From Motilibacter aurantiacus (GTDB lineage Bacteria > Actinomycetota > Actinomycetes > Motilibacterales > Motilibacteraceae): 64,000 nt of DNA. This document shows positions 51,229-60,091 of this stretch, in pieces (the stretch's first letter is position 1; every line of letters begins with the position of its first letter). Made by a program: the position numbers and the translations under genes. The stretch spans positions 187,052-251,051 of the forward strand of contig NZ_JAANNO010000007.1 in assembly GCF_011250645.1 (NCBI RefSeq). The letters are read 5' to 3'. The notes beneath the pieces are model-generated. The model ran no database searches and was not told the DNA's origin. It saw nothing but the letters and a program-made list of their open reading frames with translations.

Positions 51229-52191
51229 TCAGCCCGTCGCGCACTCGAAGTAGGCCTGGCCTCCGGCCGGGTGAGCGGCCTCGCACCCCACGACCTCGCC
51301 CACGGAGGCGTCGAGCAGGTCGGCCGACCGCCACGTCGTCAACGCGAGCGCGGCGACGAGCACGAGCACCAGGCCGCCGGCCTGCACGAGCGTGCGGTTG
51401 GCCCGCGGGGCGTACGCGAGGGCGGCGGCGACCACGGCACCGGTGGCCAGGCCGCCGGCGTGCGCCCGCCAGTCCACCCCGCTGACGATGAAGCCGATGG
51501 CGAAGTTGACGGCGATGAGCGCGTAGAGCCCGCTGGCGTCCATCCGCAGCCGGCGGCTGACCACGAGCTGTGCGGCGAAGAGCCCGAAGACCGCCCCCGA
51601 GGCGCCGACGCTGGCGGTGCCGAGCGGGCTGAAGGCGTACGACACGGCGCAGCCGCCGACCGCGGACACGAGATAGAGCGCGGCGTAGCGGGCCCGGCCG
51701 AACGCCGCCTCGAGGTTGGGGCCGAAGAGCCACAGCGCGTACATGTTGAACAGCAGGTGCAGGACGCTGCCGTGCAGGAACGCCGCCGTGACGAGGCGGT
51801 ACCACTCACCGGTGGCGACACCCTTGTAGTACGAGACGCCGTCGTAGCCGACGACCATCGCGAACCGTTCCTCCAACAGCAGGTCGGGGGCGACCTCGCC
51901 GAGCAGGAAGACGACGACGCAGATCCCCACGAGGATCTTGGTGACGTAGCCGGGGTCGTCCGCGACCCGCCCCCCGAAGATGGTCCGGGCGCTGCGCGTG
52001 CTGCGGGCCGCGGCCTTCACCTCGTCCGGGCACTGGAAGCCGACGGCGGCCGGGATCATGCAGTCGGGGCAGATGGGCCGGTTGCAGCGCGTGCACCGGA
52101 CGTGGGCCTCACGGTCCGGGTGCCGGTAGCAGGTGGGCACGGCCGACGGGGCCGGCCCGCCCGGCGCCGCAGGCGGCTCAGCGGTCGTCAT
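51229..52191 (-). CDS. Rhomboid family intramembrane serine protease
   Basis: A 320-residue protein. The N-terminus has a B-box-like zinc motif (CYRHPDREAHVRCTRCNRPICPDCM). Six or seven helices follow, with the rhomboid dyad: Ser in GASGAVFGL and His in DWRAHAGGLATG. HLLFNMYALWLFGPNLE is the conserved loop. It cleaves membrane proteins within the bilayer. Its place between ppiA and crgA is conserved in actinobacteria. ATG 52191 is chosen from family length. Confidence 0.93.
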   Translation of the reverse strand: MTTAEPPAAPGGPAPSAVPTCYRHPDREAHVRCTRCNRPICPDCMIPAAVGFQCPDEVKAAARSTRSARTIFGGRVADDPGYVTKILVGICVVVFLLGEVAPDLLLEERFAMVVGYDGVSYYKGVATGEWYRLVTAAFLHGSVLHLLFNMYALWLFGPNLEAAFGRARYAALYLVSAVGGCAVSYAFSPLGTASVGASGAVFGLFAAQLVVSRRLRMDASGLYALIAVNFAIGFIVSGVDWRAHAGGLATGAVVAAALAYAPRANRTLVQAGGLVLVLVAALALTTWRSADLLDASVGEVVGCEAAHPAGGQAYFECATG

Positions 52192-52298
52192 GCCGCGACG
52201 GTACGCGACGGCGCGCCCGGGCGAGGGAGGGGACGGCACACGACGGCCGCCCTGCTCCGCAGCGCGGAGCGGGCGGCCGTCGACGGGCCGATGAGGGG

Positions 52299-52829
52299 TC
52301 AGGCCTGCCGGCGCTCCACGTCGATCGAGGTGATCGACACGTCCTGCAGCGGGCGGTCCAGCTGCCCGGTCGGGACCGAGACGATGCGGTCGACCACGGC
52401 GCGGCTGTCGGCGTCGGCCACCTCGCCGAAGATCGAGTGCTTGCGGTCCAGCCAGCCGGTGGGGGCGACGGTGATGAAGAACTGCGAGCCGTTCGTCCCC
52501 GGCCCGGCGTTGGCCATCGCGAGCAGGTACGGCCGGTCGAAGCGCAGCTCGGGGTGGAACTCGTCGGCGAAGCGGTAGCCGGGGCCGCCGGTCCCGGTGC
52601 CCAGCGGGTCGCCGCCCTGGATCATGAACCCGGGGATCACGCGGTGGAACAGCGTGTTGTCGTAGAGCGGGCCCTGCGCCGGCTTGCCGCTGCGCGGGTC
52701 GACCCACTCCTTGCTGCCGTCGGCCAGGCCGACGAAGTTCTGCACCGTCTTCGGAGCGTGGTCGGGGAACAGCCGGACGACGATGTCGCCCTCGGTGGTG
52801 TGCAGCGTCGCGTAGAGCTCTTCGGCCAC
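52299..52829 (-). CDS. ppiA: Cyclophilin-type peptidyl-prolyl isomerase
   Basis: A 176-residue cytoplasmic cyclophilin. It has LYDNTLFHRVIPGFMIQGGDP with the catalytic Arg, then MANAGPGTNGSQFFITV and the WLDRKHSIFGEV segment. It speeds cis-trans isomerisation of proline bonds in folding. GTG 52829 has GAGG five bases upstream. The gene normally lies just downstream of tRNA-Ala near oriC; here about 10 kb separates them. Confidence 0.95.
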   Translation of the reverse strand: MAEELYATLHTTEGDIVVRLFPDHAPKTVQNFVGLADGSKEWVDPRSGKPAQGPLYDNTLFHRVIPGFMIQGGDPLGTGTGGPGYRFADEFHPELRFDRPYLLAMANAGPGTNGSQFFITVAPTGWLDRKHSIFGEVADADSRAVVDRIVSVPTGQLDRPLQDVSITSIDVERRQA

Positions 52830-53075
52830 ATCCGCCTCGCGTCGTAGTAGGGGCCGGCCGCCGGTGGCGGTCGCCGGTGTCGTCGAGGGAACCTCGCCCG
52901 GATCGCGCCATCCTGGCATGGCCGGGCCGGGGCGCGGGCATCGCGTCCCCGTCCAGGGTCGCCCCACGTCCCCGTGACGCGCTGCCCGCGTGTCGCGGGG
53001 GCCCTGCGTGCATGCCCCGGGGGACCCGGGGAAGGGTGATCACCAAAGGTTCTCGACTCGCCGCCGGAGGTACGC

Positions 53076-54164
53076 GTGAAGCGCCCGTTCAAGAAGCAGC
53101 CACCCCGCAAGACCCGGGCCGCCGCGACCCTCCTGGACGCCAAGGGGAGCGCGGAGCAGGCGAGGGCCATGGCCCTGCTGGCCAAGGGCAGCGCGTTGCA
53201 GGCGAAGGGCACGGCGCTGCAGGGCGCCGGCGCTGCCCTGCACGGGGCCGCCGAGGCGTACAGCGCTGCCCGCGAGCGCACGACGCCCTACGTCGAGGTC
53301 GCCAAGGTCAAGGCGGCACCGCTCGTCGACGCCGCCCGCGAGCGCACCTACACCGTGGTCGAGACCACGCGCCCGCAGATCGCGGCGGCCCGCGACACCG
53401 TGGTGACGACCGCCCGCGAGAGCGTCCTGCCCGTCGTGCAGGAGAGCGCGCAGTCGATCGCGGACAAGGCCCGCGAGGACGTCGCGCCGAAGCTGCTCGC
53501 GGCGCTCGCGACCGCGGCCGCGGCCGCCGAGCCGGTCCGCGAGGAGGCCGCCACCCGCGGCACGGCGGTCATCGCCGCGCTCAAGGGCGAGGCGGTCGTG
53601 CCCGCCAGGGCTCCCCGGCGGCGCCGCCGCTTCCGGCTGCTCACCCTGCTCGCCCTCGCGGCGGCGGGCGGTGTCGTGTTCTGGCGAAAGCGCCGGGCCG
53701 AGGACCCGTGGAGCGTGCCCTCGACGACCACGTCGACCTACGTGCCGCCGAGCGCCCCGTCCAGCACCCCCTCCGCCGCGTCGAGCTCGGCGGCGGGCGG
53801 CGCGTCGCCCGGCGGCGCGCCGGCCGCCCGTGACCAGGCGGCGGCGGCCCCGGACGAGGCGCTCTCGGACAGCGCGGCCGGCGACCTGTCCCGCCCGGTC
53901 GGCACCGTCGCCACCACCGAGGTCGCCGCAAGCCCCTCCGCCGAGGAGGCCGCCACCCTCGGCGACGCCGTCACAGAGCCCGCCTTCGGCGCCCCGGCGG
54001 CGTTCCCGGCCACCAGCAGCGGCGACAGCGCGCAGGGCCCGGCGACGCCGCTCGCGGGCGGCGCCTCGGACGTCGCGTCGCCGATCGAGAGCGAGCCGCC
54101 GCTCGGCACCGACCCCTCCGCGTTCGGTGAGCCGGACAAGCCCATCGACAAGGACGGTCGCTGA
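53076..54164 (+). CDS. DUF5324-like membrane protein
   Basis: A 362-residue protein. A basic N-terminus and an Ala-rich helical region of 11-residue-like repeats (about 15-165, KGSALQAKGTALQGAG; AARERTTPYVEVAKVKAAP) precede Arg-rich PRRRRRFRLL and one transmembrane helix (about 188-207). A Ser/Ala/Pro-rich disordered tail follows. Similar proteins sit near ppiA and crgA in Streptomyces; the function is unknown. GTG 53076 has GGAGG five bases upstream. A terminator follows. Confidence 0.75.
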   Translation: MKRPFKKQPPRKTRAAATLLDAKGSAEQARAMALLAKGSALQAKGTALQGAGAALHGAAEAYSAARERTTPYVEVAKVKAAPLVDAARERTYTVVETTRPQIAAARDTVVTTARESVLPVVQESAQSIADKAREDVAPKLLAALATAAAAAEPVREEAATRGTAVIAALKGEAVVPARAPRRRRRFRLLTLLALAAAGGVVFWRKRRAEDPWSVPSTTTSTYVPPSAPSSTPSAASSSAAGGASPGGAPAARDQAAAAPDEALSDSAAGDLSRPVGTVATTEVAASPSAEEAATLGDAVTEPAFGAPAAFPATSSGDSAQGPATPLAGGASDVASPIESEPPLGTDPSAFGEPDKPIDKDGR

Positions 54165-54175
54165 CCCAGCACGAC

Positions 54176-54210
54176 GGGCGCGGGCCGCAGCAGGACTGCG
54201 GCCCGCGCCC
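54176..54210 (+). terminator. Terminator hairpin
   Basis: GGGCGCGGGCCGCAG (54176-54190) and its exact reverse complement (54196-54210) form a 15-bp stem with a five-base loop after the DUF5324-like gene. Confidence 0.85.
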
Positions 54211-54277
54211 TGCGCTCCCCACCGGGACCTCCGTGCGGGTGTGCGAGTCCCCGGCGAGCAATGAGAGAGTGGAGCGC

Positions 54278-55258
54278 GTGGGTCGGACGACGGATTCGGG
54301 CGTGCTTCGGCTTGCGCCGGATGCCTCCGCCGTCGGGACCGCCCGGCGGGTGGTGGCCGAGCGGCTGCGAGCTGCCGGGCTGGAGAGCGTGGTGGCCGAC
54401 GCCCAGCTCGCGGTCTCCGAGCTCGTGGCGAACGCGGTCATCCACGCGCGCACCGACGTGACGGTCCGCGTCGAGCTGCTGGCCTCCGGGGCCCGCATCT
54501 TCGTCCACGACGAGTCCCCCACGCTGCCGACCCCCGCCGCCCTGGGCACGACGGCGATGTCGGGGCGCGGCCTCGTGCTGGTCGACGCGGTCAGCGCCCG
54601 GTGGGGCGTCGAGCCCGACCCTGCCGGCGGCAAGACCGTGTGGTTCGACGTGGACCCCGACCAGCCGGCTCCCGAGGCGCCCGCCCCGCTGCTGGCGATG
54701 TGGCTGGACCTCGAGGAGGACGAGCCGCAGCCGGCCGACGACGACGAGGCGACGGTGGTCCTGCCGGACGTCCCGGTCGAGGCGCTGCTCGCGGCCAAGA
54801 TGCGCGTCGAGGACCTGATCCGTGACCTGCGGCTCGTGCTGCTGGACTCCTCCTCCGACGGCCGGCACGCCTCTCCGGAGGAGGTCGCCCTGGCGCAGCG
54901 GCTGGACGCGGCGGTGCAGGGCTTCGACCGCACCCGCGTGCAGATGCGGTCCCAGGCGCTGCAGGCCTCCGCACGGGGCGAGCAGACGACGACGCTTTAC
55001 CTCCTGGTGAACCGCAATGCACGTGATGTCGCGGTCGGCTACCGGGAGGCGCTGGAGGAGGCCGACGCGCTCAGCCGGTCCGGCAAGCTCCTCGTGGGGG
55101 CCGACCTGTCCAGCCACGCGCAGCTGCGCCGCTGGTACCTCGACGAGATCGTCCGCCAGCTCGGCGAGGAGCACCCGTCGCGGCCGCCCACGGCTCCTCC
55201 GGGTGTCTCCGGCGACGCCGCGGGGCAGGCTGCCCTGCGTGACCAGCCCGACTCCTGA
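54278..55258 (+). CDS. RsbW-like ATP-binding regulatory protein
   Basis: A 326-residue cytoplasmic protein. Residues about 1-120 form a HATPase_c_2 domain: [12 protein letters not shown] is the N-box and [16 protein letters not shown] the G-box, as in anti-sigma kinases of the RsbW/SpoIIAB group. The remaining 200 residues are helical, acidic and unrecognised; they may be a dimerisation or partner domain. The response regulator that follows overlaps its end by 20 bases, so the two work together. GTG 54278 was chosen; GTG 54269 and 54233 are in frame. Confidence 0.82.
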   Translation: MGRTTDSGVLRLAPDASAVGTARRVVAERLRAAGLESVVADAQLAVSELVANAVIHARTDVTVRVELLASGARIFVHDESPTLPTPAALGTTAMSGRGLVLVDAVSARWGVEPDPAGGKTVWFDVDPDQPAPEAPAPLLAMWLDLEEDEPQPADDDEATVVLPDVPVEALLAAKMRVEDLIRDLRLVLLDSSSDGRHASPEEVALAQRLDAAVQGFDRTRVQMRSQALQASARGEQTTTLYLLVNRNARDVAVGYREALEEADALSRSGKLLVGADLSSHAQLRRWYLDEIVRQLGEEHPSRPPTAPPGVSGDAAGQAALRDQPDS

Positions 55259-55703
55259 CGTCCAGATCCTGCTCGTCGAGGACGACCCGGGCGACGTGCT
55301 CCTGACGCGCGAGGCGCTCGAAGGTGCCAGCACGCCGAGCACCGTCCACGTCGTCGGTGACGGCGTCGAGGCGATGGCCTTCCTGCGCAAGGAAGGGCAG
55401 TACGCCGCGGCGCCCACCCCGGACCTCGTCCTGCTCGACCTCAACATGCCGCGCATGGACGGGCGCGAGGTGCTCGCCGCGGTCAAGGCCGACGCGACGC
55501 TGCGGACCATCCCCGTGGTCGTGCTGACCACCTCGGGCGCTGAGGACGACGTCGTGCGCTCGTACTCGCTCTACGCGAACGCCTACGTCACCAAGCCGTT
55601 GGACTTCGACGACTTCGGCGAAGTCGTGCGCCACATCGACGACTTCTTCACCGGGGTGGCACGGGCGCCACGCGGCACCGGGCCCCAGCGACACGACGCC
55701 TGA
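55239..55703 (+). CDS. Response regulator (Rcp1-like receiver)
   Basis: A 154-residue stand-alone receiver. The acidic pair is in LVEDDPGD, the phospho-acceptor Asp in [11 protein letters not shown], the Thr in LTTS and the Lys in TKPLD. It has the long beta4-alpha4 form of Rcp1-type regulators that pair with phytochromes or other sensor kinases. No output domain is present, so it passes signals by protein contact. It overlaps the RsbW-like gene. No sensor kinase is nearby. Confidence 0.92.
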   Translation: MTSPTPDVQILLVEDDPGDVLLTREALEGASTPSTVHVVGDGVEAMAFLRKEGQYAAAPTPDLVLLDLNMPRMDGREVLAAVKADATLRTIPVVVLTTSGAEDDVVRSYSLYANAYVTKPLDFDDFGEVVRHIDDFFTGVARAPRGTGPQRHDA

Positions 55704-55760
55704 CCGGGCCCGGCCCCTCCCGCCGCGGGAACGGCGGGAAGGGCACGGGGAAGCCGGCGC

Positions 55761-57650
55761 TCAGAAGCCGCCGAACACCGGCGTGCTGGGGGTGTAGGCC
55801 CCGCTGAGCACGAAGCTCAGATACCGGCCGGCGTTGCGGAGATACTCGTCCGTGGACACCGCCGCCCGCTCCACCACGGGCTTGTACGGCAGCGCGGCGA
55901 CCCCGACGTACGTGAGCGCGTTCAACGCCTGCAGGCGAACGCGCGCATTGGGGTGCGTGTCCACCGTCTCGGCGAGGAACCTTCCGCTGTGGAACGTGTG
56001 GCCCAGCCGGGCGAGCGCCTCTGCGAGCGGGATCCGCACGAACACCGACGGCTCGTCCGCGAAGGCCTCGGCGAGCGCCAAGGACGCGGGCTCGGCGCCG
56101 TCGCCCAGCATGAGCAGGCCGGTCGCCGCCCAGTAGCGCACGACGTCGTTGTCGTGCTCGAGCTCGACCAGGAGCCGGTCGAGGTTGGCCGGGTCGCGCC
56201 GGGCGGCGAGCTCGGCGACCTCCAGGACGTACTCCAGCGGGTACGCCCCCGGGACCCGGCTCTGGTCGTACCCCTCGGCCGGGTGCGACTCCGGGAGGAA
56301 CCCGTTGTCGTTGACCTCGAGCATGTGCTCCTCGAGCGCCTGCCGGAAGCGGTTGCGCGTCGACCGGTACTTCGGCACGTCCGCCAGGTTGTGGACCTGG
56401 TCGGGGTCGTTGGCCAGGTCGTACAGCTCCTCCCACGGCTTCTCGTCGAAGAAGCGGTCCTGCGCGGGCGTCAGCGTCCCCTCCAGGTGCGCCTGCTCCC
56501 AGAGCTGGTAGGCCTTCTGCTGCCACATGTAGGCCATGTTGATGCCGTACGGCCGGTGCGGCATGTAGTTGCGGATGTAGACGAACTGCTCGTCGCGCGC
56601 CGTGCGCTGCAGGTCGTAGCGCTCGTCCATCCGACTGCGCTCGCCGAACGTGTAGTACTGCCGCTGCGGCCGCTTCCCCAGGATCGGCTGCCCCTGCATG
56701 TGCTCCGGGACCGGGACGCCGGCCAGCGACAGCACGGTGGGGGCGAGGTCGACGCCGTGCACCGGGGAGGTGACCCGCTGGCCGGGCTGCTTGGAGACCA
56801 GGTGCTGCCACTTGGGCGGCACCTTGACGATGAGCGGGACGTGCAGGCCGTTGTCGTTGGCGAAGCGCTTGCTCCACGGGAGCGCGCCGCCGTTGTCACC
56901 GACGTAGATGACGATTGTGTCGTCGGCCAGCCCGTCGGCCTCCAGCTCGGCCAGCCGCCGGCCGAGCTCGGCGTCGGCGACCTCCTGGCGGTTGTAGGAG
57001 TGCGCGATGCCGCGCCGGATCTCCAGCGTGTCCGGGAGGAACGCTGGCACCCGGACGTCCTGCGGCTTCACGTTGCCGTCGACGACCGTGAAGAGCGAGG
57101 ACTCGTGGTTCGTCAGGGTCGTGAACGTCGCGAGGAACGGGGTGTCGGCCGTCGGCCGGTTGCGCCAGTGCGCCTGCGCGCCGTTGGCGTCCCACGTCGC
57201 GGTGACGTCGAGGTTCGCGTTGTAGTCGGTCTTGGAGTTGTTGGTCGTGTAGTAGCCGGCCCGGCGCAGGTACTCCGGGAAGCCGCGCACGGAGGACGGC
57301 ATGTTGGCGACGGCGCGCATGTGGTGCGCCGGGCCGGCCGTCTCCGGGTAGAGCCCGGTGACGAACGCGAACCGCGAGGGGGCGCAGACCGGAGCCGCGG
57401 AGTAGGCGACCTCGAACCGGATGCCCTCCGCCGCGAGCCGGTCGATGGCGGGGGTCCGCGCGACCGGGTCGCCGTACGCCCCGTTGTAGGGGTTGTTGTC
57501 CTCGGTGAAGAACCAGAGGAAGTTCGGGCGCGCGGACGGCTCAGCGGCGGCCGCCGCGGACGCGACGCCGGGCAGCGCCGCCGCGAGCACGCCTCCGGCC
57601 CCCGCGGTGAGCAGGCTGCGGCGGGACATCTCCAGATCGGGCACGAGCAC
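55761..57650 (-). CDS. Secreted sulfatase with HEAT-like C-terminus
   Basis: A 629-residue exported sulfatase. The N-terminus has SRRSLLTAG, a probable Tat signal, cleaved near ASAAAAA. The active-site motif C-x-P-x-R is Cys89-Ala-Pro-Ser-Arg93; the Cys must be turned to formylglycine by a separate enzyme not seen here. The metal site YVGDNGG is intact. The last about 130 residues form HEAT-like helices (ANLDRLLVELEHDNDVVRYWAATGLLMLGD), an unusual addition. It should desulfate carbohydrates or small esters outside the cell. It is divergent from a TetR gene, with an operator in its promoter. Confidence 0.9.
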   Translation of the reverse strand: MLVPDLEMSRRSLLTAGAGGVLAAALPGVASAAAAAEPSARPNFLWFFTEDNNPYNGAYGDPVARTPAIDRLAAEGIRFEVAYSAAPVCAPSRFAFVTGLYPETAGPAHHMRAVANMPSSVRGFPEYLRRAGYYTTNNSKTDYNANLDVTATWDANGAQAHWRNRPTADTPFLATFTTLTNHESSLFTVVDGNVKPQDVRVPAFLPDTLEIRRGIAHSYNRQEVADAELGRRLAELEADGLADDTIVIYVGDNGGALPWSKRFANDNGLHVPLIVKVPPKWQHLVSKQPGQRVTSPVHGVDLAPTVLSLAGVPVPEHMQGQPILGKRPQRQYYTFGERSRMDERYDLQRTARDEQFVYIRNYMPHRPYGINMAYMWQQKAYQLWEQAHLEGTLTPAQDRFFDEKPWEELYDLANDPDQVHNLADVPKYRSTRNRFRQALEEHMLEVNDNGFLPESHPAEGYDQSRVPGAYPLEYVLEVAELAARRDPANLDRLLVELEHDNDVVRYWAATGLLMLGDGAEPASLALAEAFADEPSVFVRIPLAEALARLGHTFHSGRFLAETVDTHPNARVRLQALNALTYVGVAALPYKPVVERAAVSTDEYLRNAGRYLSFVLSGAYTPSTPVFGGF

Positions 57651-57692
57651 TCCATCGGGTTCGTGGGAGCGGGGCAGTCGCGCCGAACCTAG

Positions 57693-57712
57693 CTTGATGA
57701 ACGTTCAGTAAG
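57693..57712. promoter_or_regulatory. TetR-type operator in the sulfatase promoter
   Basis: TGAACGTTCA (57698-57707) is a perfect palindrome with symmetric CTT and AAG flanks (57693-57695, 57710-57712). On the minus strand it sits just upstream of TAGGTT (57691-57686), a good -10, about 36 bases before the sulfatase start. The TetR product of the facing gene is the likely repressor. Confidence 0.55.
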
Positions 57713-57857
57713 CGAGGTTCCGTGACCAATCCGTTGCCTGCCGAGGAGGCCGCGTCTCAGCGCCCGAGACGCGGGGATCTTCGGGGTTGCACCCCGGGCC
57801 CGCCGTACCGTGGGTCGCACCGGGGCGGCCGCAGGCGCCCGACGAGAGGAGGCGGCG

Positions 57858-58469
57858 TTGACGGCGACCGACCGTGGGGAGCGGGTGACCCGACGGGAGG
57901 AGATCGTGCGCGCGGCCACCGAGGTCTTCGCGGAGCGCGGCTACCGCGGGACGTCCCTCGCCGCCGTGGCCGAGCGGGCCGGCGGGATCACCGCGCAGGG
58001 CGTGCTCCATCACTTCGGCACCAAGGAGGCGCTGCTGCTGGAGGTCCTGCGCGCCCGGCAGGCCGAGTTCGCCCGCTCGCGTGAAGGCGTCGGTGACGAC
58101 GGGATCGGCTTCGTCGAGCGCATGCGCCGGGTCGTGGCGATCATGCAGCGCCAGCCCGGCATCCCGCAGAGCATGATGGTGCTGTCCGCCGACAGCGTCA
58201 CCGCGGGGCATCCTGCCCACTCGTTCTTCGTGGAGCGGTACGCCGGCCTGCGCGCGCACTTCGCGGCCGACCTCGGCTCCGAGCTCGGGGACCCGCTGCC
58301 CAGCGGGCTGTCGGCCGACGCCGCCGCCACGCTGGTGGTCGCCATGCTCGACGGTCTCCGGCTGCAGTGGCTGCTCGACCCCGGGCGGGTCGACATAGCC
58401 CAGCGGATGGAGGACTTCCTCATGGTGCTGTGCGGCAGCGCGTCCCCTGCCCATCAGCCGCCGGGCTGA
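57858..58469 (+). CDS. TetR family transcriptional regulator
   Basis: A 203-residue regulator with the helix-turn-helix RREEIVRAATEVFAERGYRGTSLAAVAERAGGITAQGVLHHFGTKEALL at about 11-60. TTG 57858 has GAGGAGG five to seven bases upstream, better than the ATG-like start at 57810. It faces the sulfatase across 207 bases containing the palindrome at 57693-57712, and precedes an MFS transporter by 77 bases. It probably represses the sulfatase and itself or the transporter; the ligand may be a sulfated sugar. Confidence 0.9.
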   Translation: MTATDRGERVTRREEIVRAATEVFAERGYRGTSLAAVAERAGGITAQGVLHHFGTKEALLLEVLRARQAEFARSREGVGDDGIGFVERMRRVVAIMQRQPGIPQSMMVLSADSVTAGHPAHSFFVERYAGLRAHFAADLGSELGDPLPSGLSADAAATLVVAMLDGLRLQWLLDPGRVDIAQRMEDFLMVLCGSASPAHQPPG

Positions 58470-58546
58470 CGTTCCGCTGCACCGAAGCACACTTTGCTGA
58501 AGTAGCAGTCCTTCCTTCGAGTACGCCCGCTCGGGGTACTGCGCCG

Positions 58547-59791
58547 GTGGTCACCCAGCGCCGGCCGGCCGCCGTCGAGCCACGGGGGCTCGTCGTCCCG
58601 CTGACGGCGGCGACCTTCGGCACGTACCTGGCCCTGCTCCCGGCCGTCACGATCACGCTCGCCCTGCGGGTCGAGCAGCTGGACCCCGACGGTGCCGCCC
58701 GCAGCCTCTCCCTCGTCCTGGGGGTCGGGGCCACGGTCGCCCTCGTGTCGCAGAACGTCGCGGGCATGCTGAGCGACCGGACCCGGAGCCGCTTCGGCAA
58801 GCGGCGCCCGTGGCTCGTGGCGGGCGCGGCCCTGGGCGCGCTCTGCCTCTGGCAGCTGTCGGCCACCTCGAGCGTGACGGGGCTCGTGGCCGGGTGGGCC
58901 GGAGCGCAGCTGGCGTACAACCTGACGCTCGCCGGCCTCAACCCGCTGCTGGCCGAGCAGTTCCCGGTCGCCTCCCGCGGCAGGGCCGCGGGGCTGCTCG
59001 GCCTGGCCGCGCCGACGGCGATGCTCGCCGGGGCCTGCCTCGTCACGCTCGCCCTCCCTGACCTGCGCCTGGCGCTCGTCGTGCCCGCCGCCGTCTGCCT
59101 GGCCACCGTCGGATGGCTGGGATGGGTGCTGCCGGACCGGAGGCTCGGACCGGAGCCGCTGCCTCCGCTGCGCTGGCGGGACGCAGCCGCCGCGTTCTGG
59201 GCCAGCCCGCGCCGTCACCCCGACTTCGCCTGGGCGTGGCTGAGCCGGCTGCTCGTCTTCGTCGGCACCGCCGCGCTGCTCGGCTACCGGGTCTACTTCC
59301 TGCAGGACGAGCTCGGCGTCCCGGCCGAGCGCATCGGCGACGTCGTCTTCACCGCCCTGCTGCTGTCGACGGCGGCCACCGTCGCCTGCGCCCCGCTGTT
59401 CGGCGGGCTCTCGGACCGCCTCGGCGCCCGCCGGCACCTCGTCGCCGGCTCCGCCGCGCTGCTGGCGGCGACGCACCTGGCGTTCGCCCTCGTCGACGGC
59501 CTCACCGCGTACTACGTCATCAGCGTGGTCGCCGGGGTCGCGACCGGCTGCTACGTCGCCGTGGACCTCGCGCTCGTCGCGGACGTCCTGCCGGACACGG
59601 GCACCGCGGGCAAGGACATGGGCGTCTTCCACCTGGCCAACGTGCTGCCGCAGATGCTCGTCCCGGCCGTCGCACCCGCCGTGCTGGCCCTGGGGAACGG
59701 CGGGGAGGCGTACCGGGCGCTGTTCCTGCTCGCGTCGGCCGTGGGGCTGCTGGGGGCGCTGGCGATCCTGCCGGTGCGCGCGGTGCGGTGA
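58547..59791 (+). CDS. MFS transporter
   Basis: A 414-residue polytopic protein with twelve hydrophobic helices. The cytoplasmic loop SDRTRSRFGKRRPW resembles the Asp-x5-Gly-Arg-Arg motif of glycoside-pentoside-hexuronide or sucrose-type symporters; the second half has SDRLGARRHL. GTG 58547 is the most plausible start but has no strong ribosome binding site. Together with the TetR-controlled sulfatase it could form a desulfation-and-uptake route for a sulfated sugar; this is inference. Confidence 0.85.
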   Translation: MVTQRRPAAVEPRGLVVPLTAATFGTYLALLPAVTITLALRVEQLDPDGAARSLSLVLGVGATVALVSQNVAGMLSDRTRSRFGKRRPWLVAGAALGALCLWQLSATSSVTGLVAGWAGAQLAYNLTLAGLNPLLAEQFPVASRGRAAGLLGLAAPTAMLAGACLVTLALPDLRLALVVPAAVCLATVGWLGWVLPDRRLGPEPLPPLRWRDAAAAFWASPRRHPDFAWAWLSRLLVFVGTAALLGYRVYFLQDELGVPAERIGDVVFTALLLSTAATVACAPLFGGLSDRLGARRHLVAGSAALLAATHLAFALVDGLTAYYVISVVAGVATGCYVAVDLALVADVLPDTGTAGKDMGVFHLANVLPQMLVPAVAPAVLALGNGGEAYRALFLLASAVGLLGALAILPVRAVR

Positions 59792-60078
59792 GCCCTGCAG
59801 TGCGGCCCCGGCGCCGGCGGGCCTGCGTCCTACGCGTCGGCCGGGGTGCGGGTGGCGGCGACGGGGGTGCGGCCCGGTCGACCTCAGATGTATCCGCAGA
59901 CTCGCGCCGTCGGCTCTCCTCGCTCCAGCGAGAGGCTCGCCTCGAGACAGCCGGAGGCAGAGCGCCGGGCCGCTCGCTCCGCGGTCGAGGGGACTGCCAG
60001 TCGGTCCTGCCACCGTCCGGAGTCATCCTCCGCGGCCGCGCATGGTTCAGACTCCTCATCGGCGGTGGCGCTCGGGCC

Positions 60079-60091
60079 TATGCTGCCCGCA
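60079..60091 (+). promoter_or_regulatory. Leaderless promoter -10 of acyl-CoA dehydrogenase gene
   Basis: TATGCT (60079-60084) stands six bases before ATG 60091, the spacing of actinobacterial leaderless transcripts, and no ribosome binding site is present. No clear -35. The preceding 59792-60078 holds no gene I can support. Confidence 0.45.
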
